The notes under the pieces are model-generated. The model was given only the letters and a program-made list of their open reading frames with translations. It searched no databases and was not told where the DNA came from. The position numbers were made by a program, and so were the translations under genes. Shown piece after piece: positions 1 through 13,890 of a stretch of 64,000 bases of DNA; the first letter of the stretch is position 1, and every line of letters begins with the position of its first letter. This DNA is from Strigamia acuminata (Eukaryota > Arthropoda > Chilopoda > Geophilomorpha > Linotaeniidae), in the NCBI GenBank assembly GCA_949358305.1, contig OX442315.1:18812427-18876426 (forward strand). The letters are read 5' to 3'.

Positions 1-2
1 CC

Positions 3-855
<853 letters not shown>

Positions 856-912
856 TTTTAAACATTTTGATTTACATTTATAAAATGTGCAAAATTTTAA
901 GACATTATTTAA

Positions 913-918
913 AATAAA
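913..918 (+). terminator. Poly(A) signal of ILF2
   Basis: AATAAA lies 58 nt after the ILF2 stop codon, in the short gap before the convergent WDSUB1 gene. It is the first canonical signal downstream of the stop. Confidence 0.6.
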
Positions 919-1036
919 ATTTTTTTTTTAATGTTAACCACCTAAAAATGAATGTTATAAAATTAACTAATTTTCGCATTTATAAAACAATTTACATAAT
1001 AAATTCAACATTTAGGAAACAAATTTACTCCACATA

Positions 1037-3364
1037 TTATTTCGGTTCTTTATTTCTCTGAATTAGCATTTTGAGGACTAGGTTCGGTGTGAGTTGCATG
1101 TGTGCCAAACGGTCATTGGTCATTGGACTTGTGTCCTTCCCACTGTCAAACCACTCCATGATTGCAGTCTGTTCGTAAGTGAATCCGTCTTAAATAAAAT
1201 ATAAAATATTGAACGAAGCATTTAAAATTGTGGGTTGGTTTGTGTATATACTGGTACGTTAGTAACGCTTTTTACGACGATACCGTAATCACTTAAGAAA
1301 TTATTGATTTAAAGTTTTTACAAGTAAGGAATATATAAAGAAAAAAAAATTAAATATTTAAATTAAAGTGGACAACATGTAACTCGACCAATAAATTGAT
1401 TTTTTTAAAAAAAAAAATAAACTTACCAGCTGCAATTACGGGATCTCGCATTAGTTCGTGCGTTATAGGACAGTGATACTCGTCCGGCAATGACGACAAC
1501 TTGAATGCAGATTTCGCAGTTTGAAAATCAACTGTCACTGCTTGATTCGGTCTTTGGCGCTCGACGGGAACTTTTAAGTAAAGAAAAAAATAAAATAAAA
1601 TAAAAAATAAAAAATATTTTAATAAATAAAATCTAGTCACTGGCAAAAAAGAATTTTTGTTGATTTATTGATTTGAATTTTACACAAATGTAAATGTAAA
1701 ATACAGCAATAGGTTACAAAGTTGTGTTAGTACGACAAAATAGTTAGAAAAATTTAAGACAAATTTTTACGTATTAAACCTCCAAAATAGTTTGAGCAAA
1801 GCTAAGCTAAAATCTTAATTACCTGAGATAGTTTTAGAACCTCGGTGTAATTTCCAAATTATAACTGTTTTGTCATTTGAGCCAGTGGCCAAATATTGAC
1901 CGTCAGATGTAAAAGCGCAACAGGTAACATATCTGTTTTGAAAGACAACCTTTAACTTCAATTTTCATATTTTTATAAAAACATTTATTACCGGGTGTGT
2001 CTCTCTAACTTCTGCAAAATTGCACCTTGCAACTGAAATCGTACGTAATCAATAAATGTTATCACTAAAGTTACACGCTGTCATGCTTACTGGATCCCAA
2101 ATTATAACTGTTTTGTCCCCAGCGGTAGTTGCTAGGATACTACCATCAGCTGAAAATTTACAACAAAAAACATTTGCTGAATGACCCTCCAGTTGTTGCT
2201 GTTGTTCAACAGCGTTCACTTCACCCGTCTTGACATGCCATAACCGAACGAGACAATCGTTGCCACCTGATACTAACAGGAATGTGGTGTTTCCAGACTC
2301 TTTACATCCTTCTATTTATTCGAATTAATTAATAAATTATTAATAAATTTTTCTTTTCTTTTTAAATTAACCTTCGTCTGAAAGGATAAATGTTGGTGAA
2401 AAACTCGCGCACAGAACTCCCAAATCGTGGGCTTCCAAAGTGCGGTAAAGCCATTGATCACCGCCGTAGGAAACAGGCCACAGTGCAAGATCACAGTTGG
2501 TGGAACCAGATATAAGGTAGGACCCATCCGGAGTAAAAGACACTGCCGTAACAGTTGCATCATGGCCTTCCAGCGATCTATATTTTAAATTTTAAAATTG
2601 TAGAAATATATAAACAATTGGGTAAATTAAAGATTCTTTTTATATTCTATCAATTAGTAATTTACTTGAGCAAACTTCTGGTATTCAGATCCCATACCAC
2701 GATACAGTCGTCTTCACCGGCTGTGGCCAAACGTGAACCATTTGGTGATATCGTGCACACACGAACCCCGAGTCCGCTTGGGTGTTTCAACGTAAAGTCT
2801 AGCTCACCTGTCTGTTTAAATATTTTAAAAAATAAGACAAATATATATGTAAACATCCCAATAGTAGCTCAAATTGTGTGTAGGAAAGAAGAAACCGGAA
2901 AAGACATTTGAATTTAATCGATTAATCATTCATTAGTCATTACGCTAAATACCCACTAACAAGTAAGTAATTTTCTAATCGATGCGAAATTCAATACATC
3001 ATGTTTCGTCTTTTACAAACCGTGGTATTCCATAAGTGAATATTTCCATCGGTAGAGCATGTAATTAACAATGATCCACGGGGTGAAAAACAGCAATTAT
3101 GAACCGTGTATTTATGGCCCAGAAGAGGTGAATGTGGTAATTCCCACATCGTTTCTGGCTCCGCATCAAAACTCCATAGACGTACACTTTTATCACTGGA
3201 AAAAATTCACTTAATAAATAGTTTTCTATATTTTTTTTCGAATTCGAATGAGCAAGATACCTCGAACAAGTTGCCAACATGTTACCCCTAAAGTCGACAG
3301 AAGTAACGTCGCTTGAATGTCCGTACAAAGTGCGTACCAGGTCGACCTCGGTTACTTCAGCCAT
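1037..3364 (-). CDS. WDSUB1: WDSUB1-like WD40 plus U-box protein lacking the SAM domain
   Basis: Predicted E3 ubiquitin ligase. Nine exons on the minus strand: 3261-3364, 3021-3195, 2666-2811, 2372-2577, 2091-2311, 1992-2032, 1823-1932, 1427-1570 and 1037-1188, totalling 1,299 nt (432 residues). The start MAEVTEVDLVRTLYGHSSDV opens directly into the first WD40 blade. Repeats run through about residue 330, with blade ends such as DKSVRLWSF, DDCIVVWDL, DCLVRLWHV and DKTVIIWDP. The last two exons encode a U-box (about residues 360-430: LPDEYHCPITHELMRDPVIA, then DGFTYEQTAIMEWF). In human WDSUB1 a SAM domain lies between propeller and U-box. Here the propeller exon joins the U-box exon in phase with only about 30 linker residues, and no SAM-like exon is visible in the 252-bp intron. 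Confidence 0.92.
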
Positions 3365-4497
3365 CGGAAACTGAAAAATTGCAAAAATTGGAGTTTACAC
3401 TCGTTATAAAACGAAGTAAGGTGTTTAAAACGTACCAACGTGCGTTTTCTGTTCTTCCGTAAATATCTGCTGTGGGATTTAATCAATTTTCGCTAGGGAC
3501 TTTCCCAATTGGTTGACATTTCGAGCCTAGATACTAATTTGAGATTCCATGGAAACCAACAACTTACAACACAAAGTTTTGAGAGTAATGGCTGGTACAG
3601 ATTAACTATAAAACATAATTACAGGAAACCAGATGCAATAAATAGTTTTTACCTATTTTAAACTCTTGTTGTGGTTGATTTCTAATGGAGAAAGAGAAAT
3701 TATTTGAAGTTCGCATTCAGTTTGCAATCAGCTCGGAGTTCGACCGAACTGAGATGACTAATATTTGGTCATGTGTTAAGATGTGACAAGCGACTGTTGT
3801 TACAAATGATGATGCTGTTTTATTTAATAAGACTACTCAATGTTATAATAATGACGATAATAATTTCCTGATTACAAGGATGTACACCGTAAATTAAAAA
3901 AAATTAAATTAAAAATCTATAAATAATAGTTTCGATTGATTGGGATGAAATTTTAAGAACTCTAATTCGAGAGAAGCTAAAACGTGATGCAATCAGATTC
4001 TACGAGTATTTTAAATCAGAAAGAGTATATTTTTAAATATAAAATATATGGAAACAAAATTAGCATGCAATCTTATTGATTGGCAACACACTCTCGAACC
4101 AAAGACATTAGGCGCGTTCAATTCTTAAATGAATTTTGCTGATTTCGCAGATTTTCTTGATTTCGGGAAACCGGAAGTGACGGTTTTTACGCTACTGTGT
4201 ACAAACATCAGGTGGTAATGCAAGATCATGGCAAGATGACGTCAGTTCATGAAATTGAAGGGGCGGAGCTATCGCTGCTCCTGTTGGCATATTGAGGAAT
4301 GATTCTCGCGTTTGATGTGAACCACAAAAATCACGTGGATAATTTTATTCGTTGATGAGCTAAATAAACACTAAGCTTTTAAAATAAAAAAATTACAAAA
4401 TTATATTGTTGAACAAATTTTAACGTTGATTTTTTTATTTAAATATTAAAATATTAAAAAAGGACAAAATCAAATCTGATTAAAAGTTACTCGTTGC
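3365..4497. other. Intergenic region between WDSUB1 and ESPL1
   Basis: No coding exon is visible in these 1.1 kb. The part next to 3364 should hold the WDSUB1 promoter and 5' leader. It includes a GGAAGTGACG stretch near 4171-4182 that resembles an ETS/CRE-type site, about 800 bp upstream of the start codon. A TTTATT at about 4433-4438 (AATAAA on the minus strand) fits the poly(A) signal of the separase gene. Confidence 0.5.
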
Positions 4498-7400
4498 TTA
4501 TTGTTTAGGTTTGTTATTAACTGGTAGCCCATATGTAACTGGCGCAGCCCCAATGAGATAAGGCAAGCGGCACACCAATCGAGCTGCAGGAATAATTTGA
4601 CATAAATTCCCGCCCTTAGATTCCATCCATAAGGATAATAAACTCTCCAAAAAGCGGTCAATATCTCGATCAGTTACATCCCATAAGTCAGCAACTACAC
4701 TTGGACTGTAAAAAAGAAAGAAAGAAATTTTAAATTTGCCAAAAATATATATTTTTCACTTGGCTTACCATCCTGCCAGCAGATATTGCAATACTGTCCC
4801 AGTTGGTTCTAATTCACGCCCTAACGATCGAAGTTTCCCACTGCTGCAACCCATTAATAAGGTGACAGCGGAGCCGTATAGGCGCTGTACTAAATCACCA
4901 CATAGGTATTTTCCTCCAGTTCCATGGCCACAATAACTAGAATGTATGATAAAAAGAAAAATAAGTTTAAAATAATAACTTAACTTGTAGATTTTAGCCC
5001 TACATAAACAAATCGCGCATAGTTAATCCGTCAGAAAATTCTTCCGCTGTTGGTGGACGTCCAACTACACCAGGCCATTTTTGTATTTTGGTAAACCAAT
5101 CTTCAAATTTCTTTTGGGTATGCGGCAAATCATTACTCGGATTCAGAACGAAATAGGTGTCATCAGTGTCAACGCCGCGATTGAAAACAGCCGATCTCTG
5201 ACCAATTTGCCAAGAAAGATGGCCATCTAGCAAACTAAGTGATGGCATTCGAGATATTGATTTATCTCGGATAATAGGCATGCTTTCCCATGGCAGACTT
5301 TCGATTTCCTATGTATTTTGAAAATAACATAATTAATTTTTCAAAGTAAAAAAAATAAATGACTAACTCACCTTGCCGAGAATTAAAACAACTGGCTGAC
5401 GATTTATTTCGGTGCATTTAACACGTGCCATTTTAGTTTTTATAAATGCCGACAGTTCGTCCGCCTCGATTGAGTTTTCTTTAAATCCAAACAATTCGTT
5501 AATTCCCTGCTGAAATTGCTCGTCTGTAAGCCAAGGCTCCGAATCCAGAAAAATCTAATTAAAAAATACGAAATTAAAAAGGTTTTTGAAGCCTAAAAAA
5601 AGTTTATACCTCGAGTTGTTCTATATCCACACCGCATTTCTTCCCAACAGTGTCCCAAATCTTTTGCGTGGCAGTGGTTAACCGTTTTTGATCATCCTTA
5701 GCAATTGGTCGGCCGAGGAATAAACCTTTCCGGTAGCCGATCCAAACATTTTCCAAGTCCGCAATAAAATTTTTCATTCGCTCGTCCAAACTTCTGCGCG
5801 ATTGCCACCAAATCACTCGATCATCGCTTTTCATTGTATTCCTATTCGCTTCATTAATTCGGTCGAACTCTTCTAAGAGAGTACAAGGAACCTCCTCCTG
5901 AGAAAAAAAATAACCAAATATTATAAAAACAAATCAAATTCCAAGTATTTAATTTCTTTTACTGGTTCGTAAGTGGCAGTTGGGACTCTGACAACAATGG
6001 GTTTCTTTCCTTTCTGAAATCTTGTCAATAGTAATGGTTGATTTACATTCTTCGTTGATTTGTGAATCGCATCAGGAATAAATGATATTTGACAAACTGT
6101 CCAATCTACAAATAAAAATTTAACGATATACATTTCAAAACCATAGGCAAAATTAAATGTAAAAATTACCTTTCGGTAAACACTCGATGTGATTTTCCAA
6201 TTTTTTCCTCTTCTCGTTATCAGTTGCGGCATTAAAATTGACAGTATTGTAATAATTTGCGAGTTTGATTGAATCTTCATCTGAATTGGATTTTCTGTCG
6301 AATAAACAATGAAGGAATTAATTTCTCACTACAAAATTAAACGAAAATCGGCTTACTTGGCGAGTTTCTTTCCTAAATTGATAATGCATTGATGTCGAAG
6401 AGTGATGAAATTAGAATCACTCAAGTAATAGCTCGACAAAGGATCACTCGGTCCTTTCAACAGCGCCAATAGATAACACAAATTAGGATATATAGGATAC
6501 ACCGGAAAATGCGAAGTTAAGCTCAACGCTTTTTCCAGCCAACCAATAATATCATCAAGTGTAAACTCTGCAAATAAATTTTAAAATATGCATTAAACCA
6601 AACAAGTAATAATTATTATTTTCTTACTTTCTTCAGGAATGGATTCCGTTTCAAACGTAAACTCGAAGTTAAAGTTTTCCTCCACATTTCTCGATATTTC
6701 TTTTTCTTCTGGTGTTTCAGTTCTACTATTTACCCCTCTTCTATTTACCCCAGCTTGCAATATTTCAATTGGCGCAACACGGGCCGAACTCAGCACATTA
6801 GGCATATTTTCCTTATTACATATCTGCTGAACTGTTCTGCTTGTTCCACGAGTTCTCTTGGTCCGTGCGCTTTTAACACGAACGGTTTCGTCACGCGGCG
6901 GCTTATCAGTCAACGGTAACAGCAAGGAATCTGAAAGCTTCAAAGCCGATTCGCCTTCAACGAACCCCGCTTCACCCGACAGTAAATTCTCCGGATCAAA
7001 AGGCAAAATGTACTTGGGAAGTAATCCCTTCTTCGTCGGGGCATTTCCTTCCTCGTCAGATCCCGGCTCCTCGGACTTTGTCCACCTGTCCAAAAGCCGT
7101 TGCGATTTTCTTACTGGTGCATTCATCAAGTTCCGCGGCAATAAAGAAAGGTCTCTGCCACCCGTACGGGCATCTTGATTCGGTGGACGCAATTTAATCG
7201 GTGACAAAGGCTCTCTAGGTGCACTTCCCAACTTCAGTAGTCTCTTGTTTCTTATTTGTGACTCATCACTACTGTTCGGTCTATTAATCGACCACAGAGA
7301 GTCAACAAGATTCAATATGTCCGATTTGGAACGTGCAGCTAAAATGTTCATGCAACAGATGGACTTTTGATAAATCAGTTCGGGCAATAAAATGGCTAAT

Positions 7401-10400
7401 TTGCTGCACATATAAGGCAGCTCTTCCAGTTGTTTGATGCTGTCTTCGATCATTGAAAGTGCTTCGGAGTATTTACATTCAGCCAATAGCAGACGCGATG
7501 TGTTCAGGCATGCTTCACTCTTCGATAGAACCGCGACGTACTTGTTGAGGTTGCTAGAGGACAACTTGAACGCGATACGTGACAGCTGTAATGCATCGGC
7601 AACGGATCCATAGATAGAAAAATGCTCGACGTATAAATTAAGCATTTGGAGCGCTAATAAGCGCAGAAATGGAATTTGGCATTTGCTGCAAGTGCATTTC
7701 GAAAGATGGAAAAGATACTGCGGTAAATAAATGTTCAATTTGCTGAGAGACAAGCGATCATTCTTAGTAATCTTGCTGTTGGTTTTGTCTGTATCTAAAC
7801 TTCTCAAATCCTCTTTGTCTAATAGAAGCTGCATAGCTTGAAGTTTCCATAAGCATTGTTTCTTTTTGTCGCCAATTAGATCGAGCCGAGCTAAACCCAA
7901 CATGTACTCAGACATTCTAGCAAAAAAAAAATATAAATTAATATTTTAATAGCAGATAATTATTTGTTCCCAAACCTTACCTTATACCCAACGTCAAGTC
8001 GTGGCTGTTGTTAAATTGTTCTTTCAGGAACCAACGAGCTTCACGAGTAACACCAATCTCGAGAGACATTTGAGCAAGTAGCACGAGCGCATCCATTAGC
8101 GAGGCCGTCACGTAATGGCAATCTGTTACAAATTAAAATTTAGCAATCGTAAACATAGTTTGACACGATTGAATGTTACCTCTTCTAGGCGAATTTGTGA
8201 CAAGTCTTAAAAACGAATTCATTCCTTGAAGAACTAATTCCGCAGCATTGGACGATCCCCATGGGAAATCAGACGCATTTATTTTAGTTTCGTGCAAGCC
8301 GGCTGGCAAACGAACAAATTGCCCCGCAACTACTCGCATTTCACCATAAAGCAAATATGAAAAACGATTTTTCTTTTCCAAAAATGGATGATTCCAAATA
8401 TCCCGGAGGACCTTCAATCCTTCTTTCACCTGCAAAAAAAAATTATTTTTAAAAACAATTACGAAAAATATGACGTTATACTGTACGCACATCTTTGATA
8501 AAAAACAAAAATTCCGCAAAAGCCAACCGAAATCTTAGCAATGCATAAACGTGTTCAGATGTATCGTCTTTTAATTTTGGTAGAACGTTGTCGCACGACT
8601 GCAGAACTTCTTTTGCTTCCGTAATATTTCCCGCGCAACAAAAGGCACGAATTAATCGAGACGAACAAGTAACGAAATTAGAGTGACAGTCGTGCCGCGA
8701 TGCCAATCGACGAGCCAAGCCCCAAACTTTAATTTCTTTAGCTTCCTGTAAGACAAAATACAATATTAAACAAAATATATTAATTATTTTCATTTTTGTT
8801 TACCTGCTTAGCTAAAAAATAAATTTCAGCTGCACTTTGCAACTCAATCAATATCTGTTCAGAGGCTGAAAGAGACACCTTGTCACTCTCGATGACTGTT
8901 GCCCATAAATCCAAAGCTCGATTAAGTGGAGCGAGGCTCTCCAGCTCCTCGGTCACCGTCGTATTTGCAAACTCCTGCAAGTAATCTTCAATTGGATCGC
9001 AATCACAATACTCTCCATCCTGTCGATCTAAACGTTTCAGCTCAAATGGTGTCAATGGAAGCTTTGACAGCTCATCCTACAATCCAAAAAAGCAAATAAT
9101 TATTGATTAATAATAATAAAAAGGTAGATTACACACCCTTGCGTTTTGTTGGGCTTCTTGCTGGTTAATTAAATACTGCCAATACAAACTTCTGGCAAGA
9201 TGGATTTTGATGACGTCGGCTTCATCACTCTGGGAGGACGATTTTTTCAAAATGTCATTCAGCATCTTTAATGCTTCTTTGCAGCAAGTTTTTGCAGTCC
9301 TTAGAGGAAAACATTCATCATTAAAAATAATTTAAAAATTTAAACTGACCACAACTTACTTTTCACCATAAAAAGGTTTGTACCATTGGATTTGAGCAAA
9401 TTCGAGTAACGCAATGGCGGTGTTGAGAGCTGCACAGCGACTACCGGCAGCAACATCGATCATAGAAAGAACAATGCAATAAGTTTCTTCGCGAGTTTCG
9501 GATCTGAAAAGTGATTTCAATTTTTATTACATTTAGCAAACTTTATAATTTAGTAAATTTACAAATATACCTTAGTGGTTTCAGTATTTGCAACTCCACC
9601 TGCAATAGCCTGAATGATTCGTCATCACTCAGACTAATTTTGTTATCGTGGAATGCTTCACTAAGGCTTCTAAGAAAATAAAAATGTTAAAAGTGGCTCA
9701 CAAAGATAATCAAAGGATATTTTTTTTTAAAAAAATAAAGAATTACTTTTTAACGTGGTTGCTGTTTAAGTTTTTCATATCATTTTGTATCGAAATCCAA
9801 TAGCTGATGAAAATAGGTGCAGAATCGAGATAAAAAGGAATAATGTCCATCAAGATTTTCGTACATCGCGAGAATTCATTGGTCTTTCGCAAACACACAA
9901 TAAGCATCTGATGTTTGTTTTCTAAACGTACCTATTGATTATTAAAAAAATATTAAAAGCTGTAAATATAGAATTTTGTTAAAACAAACCTTGGTAATCC
10001 TTTCATTTGTATTGTCGCCTTGTTTGCACCAATTCAATAGAATATTGCACGATTCCTTTAAAAATGGTATGGCATCTGCGTGCAACTTTTTGTTGTACGC
10101 AATAGAGCCTAGATTTCCCAAGACTAATCCTATATTTGCTATACTATCTCCAAAAGACTCGTTAACTTTCACGTTACAAAATTGCGGTATCTTCGGAATG
10201 GTAGAAGTTGCGTCAGTCATGACGAGTTTAAATAATATTTCGCCTACAAATGTAAAATTTTAAAAAATGTAAAATTTTAAAAAATGTAAAATTTTAAAAA
10301 ATGTAAAATTTTAAAAAATGTAAAATTTTAAAAAATGTAAAATTTTAAAAAATGTAAAATTTTAAAAAATGTAAAATTTTAAAAAATGTAAAATTTTAAA

Positions 10401-12503
10401 AAATGTAAAATTTTAAAAAATGTAAAATTTTAAAAAATGTAAAATTTTAAAAAATGTAAAATTTTAAAAAATGTAAAATTTTAAAAAATGTAAAATTTTA
10501 AAAAATGTAAAATTTTAAAAAATGTAAAATTTTAAAAAATGTAAAATTTTAAAAAATGTAAAATTTTAAAAAATGTAAAATTTTAAAAAATGTAAAATTT
10601 TAAAAAATGTAAAATTTTAAAAAATGTAAAATTTTAAAAAATGTAAAATTTTAAAAAATGTAAAATTTTAAAAAATGTAAAATTTTAAAAAATGTAAAAT
10701 TTTAAAAAATGTAAAATTTTAAAAAATGTAAAATTTTAAAAAATGTAAAATTTTAAAAAATGTAAAATTTTAAAAAATGTAAAATTTTAAAAAATGTAAA
10801 ATTTTAAAAAATGTAAAATTTTAAAAAATGTAAAATTTTAAAAAATGTAAAATTTTAAAAAATGTAAAATTTTAAAAAATGTAAAATTTTAAAAAATGTA
10901 AAATTTTAAAAAATGTAAAATTTTAAAAAATGTAAAATTTTAAAAAATGTAAAATTTTAAAAAATGTAAAATTTTAAAAAATGTAAATTTTTAAAAAATG
11001 TAAAATTTTAAAAAATGTAAAATTTTAAAAATTGCAAAATTTTAAAAAATTTCTATAAAATATGATTCTTACGTTTTGCTAATCCCTCATACAAATAAAA
11101 CAAATCCCTGATTAGCTTTAGAGATTCGGAAGACACCTTTTGCAATTCAGTTTCCTCGCTTTGGGCAGACAGTAAATGCAAACGCAAAAAATAAGTCGAC
11201 TTCAAGTTCGCGAGCAGATCTTCATTCATCTTTTCCTCAAATTCCGGAGTTCTTTCAGGAATTGATTCCTACAAATGAAGATATAAATTTTAACTACCTG
11301 CAACAATTAAACCGACTGATTGGACTTACTACTAATAAACGCGAAACATCTAAGGCAAATTGATGAACACTTTTGTTTTGCAAGACGAACGTTTTGGAGA
11401 AAATTCTTTCCACGTGAAGAAATGTTTTTGTGAACGTCTGAGACAATTTGACGTTGACAGGTTTCGAGTACATTTCGAGGCCGCAAGTTAAAAGCTCTAG
11501 ACATTTGCTGCAAGCAAGAACTGGCGTTTCTTTTAAACTTCTCGAGATTCCGGGAGCAAATTTATCCAGCAGCACGTTTGTTTCTAGCAAAATTGTACGC
11601 CAGGAGGAATTTTTGTTCTCTTTCCGCATTGCAAAAGCGTAAGCACATTTCCATTTGTAAAGTGAATGTAACGTTCCTGGAATTTCATTTTCTGGAATAT
11701 CAGAGCACTCATTCAATGCGTTTAAAACAAGGTCGTTAACACGTTTAAAATAGTCCAATTTGAAAGTGCACTTTGATATGGCTGATGAAGCTTGAATCGC
11801 ACGACTTGTCATGTCGTTTACAGTTGTTGAAACAAACGATAAGCACTCCAATGCGTGTAAATAATAGCGACTGCAATCATCTAAATTATATACTCGTCCT
11901 AATTCTATTCCGTGATTCCACAACAAAGAAAAACATTTTTCCACGATGATCTTCAAATCAGGTGTGACTTCCAACTTATCCGTTCGAATTCTTCTGTCAA
12001 ACTGTCCGATCGTATGACTAGCCACTTGCGAACATTCCTTGTTGTGATCCTAGAGAATAATAAATTAGAAAAAAATTTAAAGTTCATTCAAACATTAATT
12101 TCAAACTACTCACGAATTTAATTAAGTCGAACATTATATTATATAAAGATTTTTCGACTTGGAAACTACTGTCCTCGTGGTTGCTTGTACGACTATTGCT
12201 ATTAAAACATTCGTCTACGATATTAGATATTTCATCCAGTTTAGATGGCGATAACTCGGACGACATGGTGCGAAGGAAATTGTGGCATTCTTGAAGAATT
12301 ATGGCGATAACATTCCACTTATCCTCGTGGGAATTTGCGTTTAGGAGATTCTATTTTTGTCAAAATAAATGGTGTTTTAAATAATTAAAATTAGATACCA
12401 ATTTGCTTAATAAAGTACCTACTTTTATCAGTGTAAACGTATCTCCAGTTCCGATTTTACTTTTCTTGAACTTGTCTCGTATTTTCGTCTTTATCTCCTC
12501 CAT
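4498..12503 (-). CDS. ESPL1: Separase (cohesin-cleaving cysteine protease)
   Basis: Separase cleaves the cohesin kleisin RAD21/SCC1 at anaphase onset. I read 22 minus-strand exons: 12423-12503, 12114-12350, 11330-12049, 11073-11268, 9990-10243, 9747-9931, 9571-9669, 9360-9503, 9137-9299, 8804-9076, 8491-8745, 8180-8429, 7981-8122, 6628-7916, 6357-6567, 6170-6294, 5963-6105, 5610-5897, 5372-5554, 5004-5308, 4769-4936 and 4498-4705. They total 5,919 nt (1,972 residues; human 2,120). The N-terminal two thirds is poorly conserved and helical, as expected of the superhelical region. The C-terminal CD-clan protease domain is clear: SMPIIRDKSISRMPSLSLL, GVVGRPPTAEEF, the catalytic His in YCGHGTGGKYL (about residue 1850) and the catalytic Cys in LLMGCSSGKLRSLG (about residue 1877), ending GAAPVTYGLPV. 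Separase is normally held inactive by securin; no securin gene is seen here. One intron (10244-11072) is swollen by a minisatellite. Confidence 0.95.
10249..11050. repeat. 17-bp minisatellite in a separase intron
   Basis: About 46 nearly identical copies of ATGTAAAATTTTAAAAA fill the intron 10244-11072. Variants appear only near the distal end (ATGTAAATTTT, ATTGCAAAATTT). The neighbouring introns of this gene are 45-110 nt, so this one is roughly tenfold expanded. The high identity implies recent expansion by slippage or unequal exchange. Splice sites on both sides look normal. Confidence 0.97.
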
Positions 12504-12850
12504 TCTAGATCTGACTGCTATTCCTCGACAACGCCTAACTAAAATAACGAGAAACTATCGTATAACTCATAGATGAAACCAGTACCTGTGGTCCTTACGT
12601 ATGTGATCTTGATTGTCTCGAGGTGAAGTGAAAATTTTAAACTGTCCGCCCACAGCTGCGCCTGCGCAGCCTTGCGAAGTTTGGAAATTATATTTGTGCA
12701 AACTAAGTAAATATTTTTTTTAAAAAAGCATAAAAATATCATCGGTTTTATAATTAATTGCTAAAAATAAATATAAATATATTTCATCTAAAAAGTATCT
12801 AAAAAGTTTTTTCTGCGGGATTAAACCATGTGTTGGTGGTAATGCAACGA
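12504..12850. other. Region upstream of ESPL1
   Basis: About 350 bp between the separase start codon and the foldback element. No protein-coding signal. It should carry the separase promoter and 5' leader. The only long open frame is short, AT-rich and unlike any family I know. Confidence 0.5.
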
Positions 12851-13139
12851 TAGTTCTGCATAGGGGAGACATAGGCAGGACCAATCACGTCTCATCTCAC
12901 AGTTGGCCAATCACATCGCTCCATGCATCTTGGGCAACAGTTGGCGCCAAATTCGATTTTTGGACTGTTTGATCCGATGTGTGGTGACATAGTGCTTTAT
13001 CCAAGGCTTTATCACATTTTAGAGATTTATGAAAGGATTTGAATGTCAAGAAAATTTCTTTTCTCACGAAAAAGCATGAATTTCTCACTAATAAAATTTA
13101 TTTACACCTAAAAAATTTGTATTTACACCAAAATAATTT

Positions 13140-13400
13140 GTTTCCTTCTGAAATAATTTGTGTTTTTCTAAAGTAATGTGTTTTTTTCCGAAATAATTTG
13201 TGTTTTTCCGAAATAATTTGTGTTATTCCGAAATAATTTGTGTTATTCCGAAATAATTTGTGTTATTCCGAAATAATTTGTGTTATTCCGAAATAATTTG
13301 TGTTATTCCGAAATAATTTGTGTTTTTCCGAAATAATTTGTTTTTCCGAAATAATTTGTGTTTTTTCGAAATAATGTTTTTTTTTCGAAATAATTAGATT
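13140..13400. repeat. 20-bp tandem repeats in the left foldback arm
   Basis: Successive copies of a 20-bp unit around AAATAATTTGTGTTATTCCG. The right arm has the complementary motif in fewer copies (about 14040-14210), so the arms have diverged in copy number since insertion. Confidence 0.85.
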
Positions 13401-13689
13401 TTTCTGAAATAATTGTTTTTTTTCCAAAACAATTTTTTTTCTGAAATAATGTTTTTTCCCACAATTTTTATTTACACATTCCGTATTGGTATTCTTTCTC
13501 ATTGTGCACCCACAGCGCTTTATTGGAGACCAGAGGTCTAAGAAAAGCCCACACATTAGCTGCAAAAATTTACATCTGTAGCAAGTAATTTAATTATTTT
13601 TCCTATCGACAAATCAAACTTTAGAAAAAAATTGATTTTTGAGTCAAAATTTACAAAAATCACAAAAATCAATTTTTTGACTCACAAAT

Positions 13690-13890
13690 CACAATAATTA
13701 ATTTTTTGACTCAAAAGTCGATTATTTGACTAAAAAATCTATTATTTGTTTAAAAAATCGATTATTTAACTAAAAAATCGATTATTTGTTTAAAAAATCG
13801 ATTATTTCATTAAAAAATCGATTATTTCACTAAAAAATCGATTATTTGATTAAAAAATCGATTATTTGACTAAAAAAATCGATTTTTTCA
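13690..13890. repeat. 20-bp tandem repeats in the foldback core
   Basis: About nine imperfect copies of ATTATTTGACTAAAAAATCG lie between the two arms. They are unrelated in sequence to the arm repeats but have the same period. Confidence 0.85.
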
